A DNA stretch of 64,000 nt from contig NC_133170.1 in NCBI RefSeq assembly GCF_040802235.1, forward strand, positions 6,959,001-7,023,000. Direction: 5' to 3'. Source of the DNA: Manis javanica (lineage: Eukaryota > Chordata > Mammalia > Pholidota > Manidae). A program made the position numbers and the translations under genes. The notes under the pieces were generated by a model. The model had not been told where the DNA came from, did not search any database, and saw only the letters and a program-made list of their open reading frames with translations. Shown one piece after another: positions 24,201 to 37,500 of the stretch (position 1 is its first letter; each line of letters opens with the position of its first letter).

Positions 24201-27200
24201 GTTTGTCTTTTTAATGCTGGCCATCCTTACTGGTGTGAGGTGATATCTCATTGTGGTTTTTATTTGCATTCCCCTGATCATTAGCAATATGGAGCATCTT
24301 TTCATGTGCCTGTTGGCCATCTGAATTTCTTCTTTGGAGAATTGTCTGGTCATATCCTCCACCCATTTTTTAATCAGGTTATTTGCTTTTTGGGTGTTGA
24401 GGCATATGAGCTCTTTATATATTTTGGATGTTAACTCCTTGTCAGATATGTCAGTTACAAATATATTCTGCCATACTATAGGATGCCTTTTTGTTCTGTT
24501 GATGGTGTCCTTTGCTGTATAGAAGCTTTTTAGCTTGATGTAGTCCCCAGGGATATCTTTTAGCAGTACTGTGATGTTTGTCCATGACTGCAGGGCCCAA
24601 GATTCCTGAAGTACTCCTTTATTAATGTGGCACTTATCCTGTATCAGTCTCCAGTATGCACTTACATCAGTTTAATTGGATTTAAGGACTTTCTATTGAC
24701 CCTCAGTAAAATGTAAGATTGGTCCAAGCTAACAGAGAAGAAGCATGGTAGCAGAAAAGGGCAGTCAAAAGGGGGGTGAGAGGGAAAAGAATGCATAGAC
24801 ACAGGTGTGATTCCTAAGGATAAGCATGAGAACATTACATGAGACACTGGGGCAATTTAACTTTGATTTCCCTTCAGAGTCCACAAGGAAATTAACTTGA
24901 CACCTCAAAAAAAACTTTTTTTAACAAAAAGGGGAATCATCTACTGTAAATTACCTAATTTGGTTCTGAATGACTTTTGGCTATTTCCTAAAACAAATCT
25001 ACTTGTAAACAATGAAAGCTCACCAGTACTCGCAGATATTCTGAGTAATATGCTACATGCTGTGTAGAGAGTTCCTGAAACATTAAAAAAAGGTTTTAAG
25101 TAATGACAGCATCACTGGAATATAAGTATATGCTCACAGATGGGCTTTGAAAAGGCTAACAACCAATTGAATGTATCAGTACTGGTGATGCTAAAATGAA
25201 AGTCACCCTTCTCATATAGATACACGCGTAGCTCATTGCTGCATACCTGTGTCTTCCCTCAGGAGTAAAAGCTGTGGCTTCGTCTTGCTCACACCTGCGC
25301 GAAGCCTCTCTGAAACGGTGCTGCCGTCTCACGGATGAAGGCGTCCTGGCTCTTGCACTCAACTGCCAGCTGCTAAAGATCATTGATTTAGGGGGCTGCT
25401 TAGGCATTACCGATGTGTCCTTACATGCATTAGGGGAAAACTGCCCATTTTTGCAGTGTGTTGATTTTTCAGCTACTCAGGTAAATGAAACATAGACCTC
25501 AAATATAGAGACCTTCTTGTGTTTTCCCAACGTATGGCCCTGACTTATCAGGAGAACGTGATTATTTCTGTTGTTGAAATCGTTGACCACTTCATGCCTT
25601 GGTGATTCAATAATTGTGATGTAATCTGGCACATTCCCCTCAATTATTTTTAAGTAAGGGTGGAAGATATGTGTGTGGCTAAAATATGTATCTGCTGAAT
25701 GGGAGGCAATAATTAACAATATGTCTAAATGTTAATTTTTAGAAAATTCTACTTTCATCATCTCCGTCTATGCGCTCTCCCGCTTCTCCCCTCTGCCTAG
25801 GTGTCCGATAACGGTGTGGCTGCACTTGTGAGTGGACCCTGTGCCAAGAAACTAGAGGTAATTAAAAAATATCTATAAAATGATACTAACTATATTTTTA
25901 TATTCTCCTCAGAAATTATTTTTTAAATGTAGCAGACAACCAATGCCTCACTATCAGTTAGGTATTTCCGTGGAATATTTTTTTGTTTTTCCTTTCTTGG
26001 CTTCTACCTCTTTATTCCGAGAGTAAAGAAAAACTGGTAAAATTAAGCAATAAGGCATACTTTAAAATAAAAACCTATGTTCCTCCCAATGAAAGTATTT
26101 GTTTTCCAGAAATTTTAGCTTCTAACACATTTAAGGATAGCCTTATTATGGGTGGAGATTATGAAAGTTTATCATTATAAAATGATATTCTTTAGAATTT
26201 CCATGTCTGACTTAATTTCTACAGGACCACTTATTCTCTAGCCATTGTATTTTTCTTGATATTCATAAAGGGATCCAGAATATATCACTGTGGCATAAAA
26301 ATTATTTTGAGCTTAAACATGTTTGAGGACCAATAAATGCAAAAAAAAAAAGGCTTTGTCTGAAACATGCTCCTCCGTCCCCACCTTCTGCCTAAAAGCT
26401 AGAACATCAGAAGGACTTCAACCACCATCGAACCCTCTTCACGGAAGGCTTCCTAGTACTGGGAGGTCACTATCACTGGAGAAGTCAGAAAAACCCAGGT
26501 TTTACCGCAGTTCCAGATATATGGTAGTGCTTTAATAAATGTTAACATGTTCTTAACTTTGTATTACAGTCATTTTATAAGTTCCTGTAATCTTCATGAT
26601 TAAACATTTAATTTTCTGTAAAATTTTACTTATTCAACATTTATTTAAGTACCTGCTATATTCTAGACACTGGTATATCAGACGACAAAATGAGCCCATA
26701 ATGGTGTATCATTCTTCCCTTTAATCATTTTTCTATTGTTGGTAATTCAGATTATTCCCAGTTTTTAGCTATTAGAAATAATCGTGGCTGGGGCAGATGA
26801 CTTTTTTCTTCCATCATTAAAATGAACTCCCAAAAATGGAACAAGTAACCAACAGGTATAAATACTACCTTAATGGTCCTAAATTCATATTGTAAAATTG
26901 TTTCCCATAAAGGTGAATTCAGTTTTGCTGGGACACTAGTTTGCCAGCATTGAACCTTTTTCTTAGTGCCTTTATTTAATATATCTTAAATAGTGCCTGA
27001 GTTGAACACTGTTCCCTTCTATCTGTTCTCAAACTGTATTTGTTTTTAGCCTTTACTAATGTGCATCATAGGCTGCTTTGGCCAGTTTATAACATAGGAT
27101 GCTTTTTGCATCAATTTTTTGTGAGTTAACAGTATACTCAGGTTTCCTTTTTTTATAAGATGTGATTGGTTATAATATGTACAACAACTTAATATCAACT

Positions 27201-30200
27201 TCTCAGGAGAAAAGAAGTACTACTACCATAAATATACATACATATCTGCTGTTAGATAAATCTTACTTCCAGAATTCTTTAAAAAATGTTATTGTGGCCA
27301 AATACACATAAAATTAACCATTTCAACCATTTTAAGTGTACAATTCAGTGGAATTAAATACATTCACACTGTTGTATGGCCATCACCACTATCCATCTCT
27401 AGAACTTTTTCATCATCCCAAATTGAAACTCCTTACCCATTAAACAGTAACTCCCCATGACCCCTTCCCCTCCATCCTCTACAACCTCTATTCTACTTTG
27501 TCTTTGTGAACTTCCCTATTCTAGATATAATTGATAATATCTAGATAATATCACACATATTTGTCCTGTTGTGTCTGACTTATTTCACTTAATGTTTTTA
27601 AGGTTCATCTCTATTATAGCATGTATCAGAATTTCATTCCCTTGAAGACTGAACAATACTCCATTATGTATGTGTGTGTATACACACACACATATGTACA
27701 TATATATATATATATACACAATTTTGTTTATCCATTCATCCATTGATACTTGTTTACACCTTTTGGCTATTATGAATATTGCAACTATGAATATAGGTGC
27801 ACAAATATCTGTTTGAGTCTCTGCTTTCAATTCTTTTGGGTATATATCTAGAAAGGAAATAGCTAGATCATATGGTAATTCTATGTTTAATTTTTCGAGG
27901 AACTCCCATCCTTTTTTCACAGCACCTGTACCATTTTACATTCCCACCAGCAATGCAGAAGGGTTCCCAATTAAAACATTAAACAAACGATGTATAATTT
28001 TTCAAACATGGAAAAGTATAGAAAGTAATACAACAGAGACCTGTGGATCAACCACTTGAATTTTAACATTTTCTATATTTACTTCAGTTCTTTTTAAAAA
28101 AAATGTGTTACATCTAAAGCTATCCCCTTTCTTCCTTCAGAACTAACCACTATTCTAAAGATGCCTGTATATCTTTTCTTGCATATTTATATACTTTATC
28201 TATAGATGGATATTGATATAAATCCATACACAAGATGCATTGCTTTGTGTTTTAGATTTTAAATGATAGTTCCATAATGTATTTGTTCTTTTATAACTTG
28301 CTTTTTATTCAAGATTTATTTTTAATTTTTCAAGCTTTATTAAGGTATACATACAATAAAATTCACCCATTTTAAGTGTATAGTTTGATAAATTTTGGTA
28401 ATTATTACACAGCCTTATAACCACCACCATAATTGAGTGTAGAACATTCCATCATCCTAAAAAGTTTTCTCCCATCTTTTTGCAATCAATCCCCTGCTGT
28501 GCCTCTACACACCCCCTCCAGGCAACCACTGATCTGTCATTATAGTTCTGTCTTATCTATAATTATCTATAAATGGCATCATGCAATATATAGACTTTAT
28601 TACTTTTTTTAAATTCTTTCACTTAGCATAATGTTTTTGAGAATCGTCCATGTTGTTACATGTGTCAATGTTTCATTCTTTTTTATTTTGGGGTTTTTTT
28701 TTTTGCTGAGTAGTATTCCATAGTGTGGATAAGACAGTTTGTTCATACATTCACCATTTGATGGACTTTTGGGTTATTCCAATTTTGGACTATTATGAGT
28801 ACTGCTATGGAAATTTGCATATAAGTCTTTCTGTAGATATATGTTTTTATTTTTCTTGGGTAAACAACTAGGAATGGAGCTGCTGGGTCACACAGTAAGT
28901 GCACGTTCAGCTTTATAAGATACTGCCAGACTCTTTTCCAAGGTATCTGAACGAACATTATGTTTGAGATTTGTCTATTAATACAATTAAATCTTTTTCA
29001 TTTTAACTGGTTTATTTTATTCCGTTATATGAATAAACCACTATTTATTTTACCCATTTTCTATGTCTTTACTGTTACAAATAATATTGGAGCGGGTGTG
29101 TTTATAACTTGTCTCCTTGGGCACATATACAAGAGCTTATGTGCAGTGGGCGTCCGCAGCTGGAACTGCTGGGCTCTGGCACATACTCCTCTTCAGTTGT
29201 GACGGATATTGCCAAATACTTGATAAAATGGTCAGGCATTAAACTTTTAAAGCTTCTGTATTTTACAAGTTATTGCGAACTTACATTGGTCCTTTCTATA
29301 GAATGCTTTCTTGCAAGTAGATATCTGGTTCTTTTATGTATCAGAGTATTTCCCAAGCTTTTTCATACTGTTCTTATAGATCTGTTTTTTTCTCTTGATT
29401 ATCTTTTATTTTTAAATAGGAGATTCATATGGGACATTGTGTGAATCTGACGGACGAGGCTGTAGAAGCTGTCCTGACTTGCTGTCCCCAGATACATATA
29501 TTACTTTTCCATGGATGCCCCCTGATAACAGGTTAGCATATAGACGGCTGGGGTTCAAATCCGGACTTCCTCTTTTAATAACTGTGTGGCCTTGAGTAAA
29601 TTACTTAGCCCATTCCCTTATGAAGTTTCGTCATCTGTGAAATGGGTATGATAATAATAATACACCTGCCTCACAAGCTTGGTCATGATAATTATTGAAC
29701 AACACTTTATACGGTGCCCCGCACACACTAAGGGCTCAGCGAATTCAGTCATGATGATCCTGGTGGTTGCGTTGATGGTAGGTGCTCAGTACATGTGAAC
29801 TCTGACGAGGATGATGATGGTGGTAGTGTCCTGAAACTAATCATGATGATTTATATACAGAGATTCAAGGTCATGGAATCAAACAGGCTAAGGCACCAGT
29901 TAACTGTAAGCACATCAAGCTGTCACCATTGAGATTTAGAACAATTTGGACTCGTAGGCTAATGTGAAACTTCACTGAGGGAGAACAAAACAGTCAGACC
30001 CCACCTGGCCTGTGTGAGAGCAGTAATACTATCAGCATGGCCCGAAACCAGAGCCTCACCCCCTCCCATGACCCCTGTCACGGGTCACATACCACAGTAC
30101 AACCCGGATCTCACTTGAAGTCAGCACTTATGCTTAGTCCTTCCAGCTCATTTCTCTGATCACAGTCCAAACAGCTATTCTTTAGGTTGAGTTACTACCT

Positions 30201-31467
30201 TGGAAGTCCTTTTGACAACTGCTGTTTTTTCTGAGGTTCAGAAGGCCGAGCTAAACCAAACCTACCACAGATTGCATTTGGGTAGCAGCGGCATCTGTAA
30301 CAAAGACTAACTTATTTTCGGCAAAGACATTTCTCAAAACCCTGGAGCCAAAAAGGACATTAGACACTGTTAATGGGGAGAATCGTGGAGAGACAGGAGT
30401 AGGAAAAAGCTTTCACCACACACACTTTGTGCCTTTTGAATTTTGTGTCATGTGGATGGTTTTTAACTGCTAAAACTTAATAATAATTCCAAGAAAATCA
30501 TTTAGAACCAGTAAAACGCATGGAGCTGAGTGCAGGAGATTGGTGCACATATACCTTATTCTGGTGGTTTTAAGAAGGCAGGCAGAAGCTCTCTGGTCAT
30601 CAAACAAGGCAGAAAATTATATTCGAACAAGTAGGCTATTATTTTAAGGTAGAAGAGATATACAAAATGTAGTAACAACACCTTTGATAATGGATCTTTT
30701 CAGAATACCAACTACAAGTGTGTAAACCCACCCACTGAGCTATGTGTGCATCTAGCCAATATTTTGAACAAGCAAATGAGACTCACTCTGTTTTAACTAC
30801 AAATCTGCTCTCAGGGGACTAATTTTTCCATACTGCCAGATGAAATCTCAGACGCCATTGACTTTTTTTTATTATTCTCCGATAGTGAAGATGTGTGCTG
30901 TGTCCCCCAAGCTCCAAGGGACATATCACACTCTTCGACTGACCTCTGTAGAGTCCCCTCTCACTGGGCTCGAGGGAAGAGCTAACAGCCCAGCCCTCTT
31001 TCTAGAACTCAAATCACAGCTGTCCTCAAATAAATCATTTCTTCAAATCCCAACTCTCTGTCCCTCCCCACTTTATCACAGGTATCTTTGAGTGGATGAA
31101 GCACCAGAGATTCCAAAATCACTTTTCAGCCAAACATTTGATGTCAGGTATAGGCGATCTGGAATCTGATTTTGGAATAAGATAGGTGTTATCTCCAGCC
31201 CTGGAACCTTAGCTGAAATCATTCTGTTTTATGTTCTGCTATATTTGTCTCAGGATAACTTGGCTACACAACATGTTATAAAAGCCCCCTTTGCCCACTT
31301 TAACTTAATTAGCTCTGGTTAATATTTAGCAACTAAACATGCACTTAACATCTATTGGTCTACTTGCATTTTGAATGGATCTTTTACCCATACATGATTT
31401 TGTAATATCATGCACTGGCAGTCTGGAACATGCTGGGTCTCTGCGATGTGTGTAGATCTTCCAAATG

Positions 31468-31516
<49 letters not shown>

Positions 31517-34500
31517 TCACATTTATTAATATCACCACTGATCTCATCAGAAAGGTACTGGATAGTTTTCAAGATCACAGTGGCAACTACACATTTTCCA
31601 GAATTCACTTGAAAGCTAAAATTTTCTCATTGGCAGCAAAATCTGTCATTTGTTTTCTTTGAAGTGACAGGCTCCTTTTGTTCTTTTTCAATAAATAGTC
31701 TGCCAGGTAGCCAAGTTGATTAACCTTAGTTTGATAGTCATGACTTTAAGTAAAAGGGGTGTTTCATGAATAAAGTGCCTAGTTCAGCTCACAACCCTGA
31801 AAAGGTCTCAGACTGTCAGATCTACAAACCACACTTTGAGAATCATTGCTTTACAGTAAAGGAGAATTATTAGCCAACTTCAACATTTGGAGCAAAAACA
31901 CAATATCTTTCAAAATCACTTCTGTTTTCATGTTTGTAAAATACGGTGGTAGAAGTAGACATTGAAATGACAGAAGTTCAGAATATTTGGGATACATAAC
32001 AGTATTTTTGACCTGGACAATCACTTGATCCAGCATTTACTGGCTGTGTTTCTGTCACATAAATGAGGCACAGATGGCCTCTACACATTGGCCCTGTGCA
32101 GTTCACTTCTCAGTGGACTGGGACTTTAGTTTGAAAGCCCACCAGCACCAAACTCAAATTTTTATTCACCCCATGGTTTTAAATACAGCCTAAGTAACCA
32201 TCTAGAGTCTCAACATCCACTACCACAGAGAAGATAAAACCCAGGCTATGAAAGACCCCAAGTCCCACTTGCCCTTTGGGGCTCTCTGACCCAGAGACTC
32301 CCTATCTTGATGCCAACCAGCATCATGATACCTAACCCCCATCCAGTCCTCTGGGAGTTCCCTCCGCCTCCCCTCTTGAGAGTAGGGCCCCTCCACACAC
32401 ACTGTTGCTTTGGAAGGTCTCCTGTTGAGCAGGACTGACTGCTACACCCAAATGGGTCCAAGCACTGCCCAGGTAAAGCTTGTGCCCTACTGCCACCTTG
32501 TGGCCATATCTTTTTCCTGGTTCTGCCCCCAAATCCCTTGAACTCACCATCATTGCATGTATGATCATGTTCTAGAAGATCCTGTAATACTGTAGGTGTA
32601 GTGTCAGAGCGCCTGGCAGGCCACCCCAAGATGTACTACGGTGACATATTAGTCATTTGTTATTATTTAAAGTTAATTAAGAAACAGCCAAGGCAAGAAC
32701 AGTCTGGCCCTCCCTTGCCTCCAGAAAGCAGGAAATAAATCTCTCCTGTGCAAGGCAATCTCCCTGCACCAGCTGAGACAACCTTATCTCCAGAAACAGA
32801 ATTCAGCACTGAAGAAGCCTATATAAACAAAACTTTTTACTTTTACTAATTTACTATCCCAGCCCAATTTCTGTTTAGAATTACCTACTAATTGAACATA
32901 AGTTTTCATTGTCCTGTCAGTTGCTCCCAAATTTACTGTTTCTGTGTCTAAAACGTATAAAACTGCCTGCCTGGGTCACTTCTTGGGTACCATATCTATG
33001 AGTCTTCCATATGTACAAATTAACTGGATTCTCTCCTATCAATCTATCTCATGTCAATTTAATTCTTAGACCACCCAGAAGAACCTTGAAGGATAGAGGA
33101 AACATCTTTCCCCTCCACAATAGCATTAATCAAAAAATGTTTGTATATCCAAAAAGTTTGAGAAACTTGAAATACCACTATAATTAATAATGATTCATCA
33201 AAGGTATTTGAGAAATCCATAGCTAAGAAACTTGTTTAACTTTCTCTTTAACAAAGCATTTCCCAAAATTGTTTAACACAGAACACTTTGGACCTCATCT
33301 TTCCCTTGTGTGTAATTAATTATTAGTCATGAAATTAGGAGATCTCATAATAATCCAAAAGAGTTCATACACAATAGCTTTTATTAAAAAAGGTTCTTGA
33401 AGAAACTGAAGTTTTTCAACAACTAGATCATCTCTATTTTCCCTCTTTCCTATCAGCATTACTATCAGTGTGTATTTTTGCTACTATCATTGAAAGAAAA
33501 TAAAGTGGGCTAATATATTCACTTTATATTTAATTTTTAGTTTCTTTTTTCTCCAAAGAAAATAAATGTTTTTGTTTTGCCAGGTAAATGAAATTTCTTT
33601 CTTCTCTCATAACACATTATACAACATGGCCCTTCTTGCTTATGTATTCATGTGATTGCTCATATATGACTATATAAGACCATATAATTTATATTCTTTA
33701 AAAAGAATATATGTGTGCAATTATAATATTGTTATTCTCAAAGCAACCTGACCCTTAAATTGGCAGCATCCACCGTAGTTTCCCGTCAGATTTCCTGTTG
33801 ATTGGTTTATCTTCTATATTTCTAAATATTTATAAATTTCTCAACCTTACAGTCAAACTATAGACAGAACCTCATATTATAAATTATGTCTAGAGACTAT
33901 GAGAAGCTCCCTGTTTTTTTTCCTGGGGACAACAAAACTAGGCTGCCATTTAAAATATTCTAAGTCAAGATAAGAAACTTAGTGTCTCTTCAAAGATAAA
34001 CATTTGGGGACCGCTTAGCAGGTCTGCATCCCTAGCCCTTTGTCTCTCAGCCGCCTGTAAAATCCCTACGCAACGCACCACCATGGGCTCTCTTGTCCCC
34101 TCCTGGCGTGAGCGGGGAGCTCTGTCCTCTCACTTAATCTCTAAATAAAAGCCTCTCCCTGGCTCTCCTAAAAATAAATAAAATATTGTAAGTCATAATG
34201 TGGTTTCATAGATGTTAAAGACACAGGAAAATAATTTTAAAACTAAATTCTTAATTTCAGTCTGCACTGATTATCAGTGAGTTCAACTCACACAACCTTT
34301 GTTAATCTACAACAGACACGCATTTCAGTTTCTCCTAATTATTATTAAAAAGGAAAACCACAGGCCCAACATGGGGTCACTCTGTCACCAAACTGGGACT
34401 TAATACCGAACCTAACTGCAGTTTCCATCTCCCCCATAAATGTCCTCAGTCAAGGATTTTCTGGTCAGCAGGATAGGCAAGAATGTCTGCCCTTCCCCTT

Positions 34501-37500
34501 AATTCCCTTTGGCACCAGTATGTATATCTACCCCAACCCTATTTTTAGCACTGTATATCTGTAATAAAATGTAATCTTTTGAGGTTCTTGCCTGCCTCCC
34601 CAGGATATAAAACATTCTTGACTGTAGCCCCTAGGAACACACTTCTACCCACAGAAGTTGTGTCTCCCACGCTAAGACCTCAGTTTCGCTCAAATTAGAC
34701 TGTCTTTATTTCAAGGTGACATTAGTTCTCTTTTCGTGGACTCTATCCAAACATGTTTCATAGTACTCGTGGGCAAGGAAGTTTAGATTTTACAAGAGCA
34801 ATAAGGCAATGAGACAACACAAGGGTAATTGATGTTTTACACTGAAAGGCAGGAAAACCTAACAGGAAATCGGAGTTTTGATTGAATTGACCCAAATTTT
34901 AATCATATGTGAGAATTTTATTCAGCCTGATTACTTTACAAGCAAGAACTTTACTTAGATTCCTCTATCATAAATAAGTCAAAATTTACCACAAAAATAT
35001 TTTGAGACCCAAGTGGTTTGCATCAGAGTTTTCCTTTAAAGTTGATTCCTTGCTTAAAGGACAGCTCTTTTTACTTCATATTTTACTTTTTTCTGAGCCC
35101 TATATTATTTTGTTTCCTCATCATTATTCATTCTTTACTAATCCAGCATGACAGAACTTCTTTCTGTCAGTCACTGTAATGAGGCTTTAGAACCCTGATC
35201 ACTAAAAACATCTGCCAGCATTATTTTTTTTCACTATAGTATTTGTTAGGGAAGAAATTTTTTCTTCTACACTTCAATGTTCTCAATGGTCTAAGAATCA
35301 AATTGACATGAGACAGATTAACAGGGGAGACTCAAATTTAATTTCATACATACAAGGATCCCCACATACATGAGCAATCCAAAGACAGGTGAAGTGAGAT
35401 ATGTATGCCATCCTGAGGACGGAACAGCTTCAAGGCCGGAGGCTCCTTAATTTCCTTTCATGCCAAGATGTGTATCAACCCCCCTCACACATACCTTTTC
35501 TTTTTTTAATTAAAAATATCATTGATATACAATCATTTTTTAAAATTAAGGTATCATTGATACACAATCTTATAAACGTTTCACATGAGCAAAATTGTGG
35601 TTTCAACATTCACCCATATTATAAAGTCCTCAACCCCCATGGCAATCACTGTATTAAGTGTAGTAAGATGCAATTAGTCATTACTTGTCTTCTCCGTGCT
35701 GTACTGCCTTCCCCGCCTTCCCCGTGACCTACCTATATTGTGAGTGCTAATTACAGTGCCCCTTAATACCCTGCACACTCCCTCCCTCCCCACCCTCCCC
35801 AGCCCCTTCCCCTTGGTAACCGCTAGTCCCTTCTTGGAGTCGGTGAGTCTGCTGCTGTTTTGTTCCTTCAGCTTTGCTTGTTGTTATGCTCCACAAACGA
35901 GGGAAATCATTTGGTACTTGTCTTTTCTCCGCCCAGCTGATTTCACTGAGCATAGTACCCTCTAGTTCCATCCATGTTGTTGCAAATGGTAGGATTTGTT
36001 TTCTTTTTATGGCTGAATAATATTCCATTGTGTATACGTACCACATCCTCCTTATCCATTCATCTATTTATGGACACTTAGGTTCCTTCCATGTCTTGGC
36101 TACTGTAAATAGTGCTGTGGTAAACATAGGGGTGAATATGTCTTTTTGAATCTGTGATCTTGTTTTCTGGAATTCCTGGGTTAAATGTTACTTCTATTTT
36201 TAGCTTTTTGAGGAACTCCATAGTGATGCTTTTTGAGGAACTTTCACAGATTTCCACAACGGTTGAAATAATTTACATTCTCATCCAACAGTGTAGGAGG
36301 GTTCCCCTTTCTCCTCATCCTCACCAGCATTTGTTGTTACTTGTCTGTTTGATGTTGGCCTTCCTAACTAGTGTGAGGTGATAATCTCATTGTGGTCTTA
36401 ATTTGCATTTCCTTGATAATTAGCAATGTGGAGCATCTTTTCATGTGCATGTTGGCCATCTGAATTTCTTCCTTGGTAAGTGTCTGTTCAGATCCTGTGC
36501 CCATTTTTTAATCAGGTTCTTTGTTTTTTTGGATGTTGAGGCATGTGAGCTCTTTGTATATTTTGGATGTTAGCCCCTTATCAAGTCATTTACAAATATA
36601 TCCTCCCATACTGTAGGATGACTTTTTGTTCTGCTGCCGGTGTCCTTTGCTGTACAGCAGCCTTTTAGTTTGATGTAGTCCCAGTTGTTTGTTTTTTGTT
36701 TCCCTTGCCTGAGGAGATGTGTACAGGAAAAAACGGCTCATGCTTATGTTCAGGAGCTCTTTGCCTATGTTTTCTAAGTTTTATGATTTCATGTCTTACA
36801 TTTAGATTGTTAATCCATTTTGAGTTTACTTTTGTGTGTGGAGTTAGACAGTAATCCAGTTTCATTCTCTTATATGTGGTCATTCAGTTTTGTTAACACC
36901 AGTTGTTGAAGAGGCTGTTTTTTCCCCATTGTACATTCATGGCTCCTTTTTCATATATTAATTGGCTATACGTGCATGGGTTTGTATCTGAGCTCTCTAT
37001 TCTGTTCCATTGATCTATGGGTCTGTTCTTGTGCCAGTACCAAATTGTTTAGATTACTGTGGCTTTGTAGTAGAGCTTGAAGTCAGGAAGCATAATCCCC
37101 CAGCTTTGTTCTTCCTTCTCAGGATTGCTTTGGCTATTTGGGGTCTTTTGTGGTTCCATGTGAATTTTAGAACTATTTGTTCTGGCTCATTGAAGATCGC
37201 CACACATACCTTCTTTTAAAGCATTGCATACTGTATGTGCGATAGCAGGTTCCCCTTTGAAGTTCTGTCTTTGTTGCTGGCCTCCTTTATGATGAAAGTG
37301 ATCTTTCCATAGTGGACATATATTAGTCATAGATTTTTAGGGAAACGGTGAAATGTTCCTTAGAAGTCATCTATATAATGCCTGTGTCTTGAAGATCAGA
37401 AAACAGAGACACAGTGAATTTAAGTGGCTTGCCTCACATCTTAGAAACAGTTGCCAGAACTGGAATTAAAAACCTGAGTCACCTGATCCACAGTCTCTAA

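Larger units (their letters stand above)
29760..32590. other. AMN1 intron 6, left part, mostly unassigned
   Basis: Non-coding sequence with a (CA)23 microsatellite (31469-31514) and a strong CTCF-like motif (32489-32503). 32090-32580 is GC-richer than its surroundings and may be an old insertion, but no family was recognised. Confidence 0.4.

Noticed and set aside
31326-31662. Frames encoding (HT)n and (VC)n
   Set aside because: Translation of the (CA)23 microsatellite.
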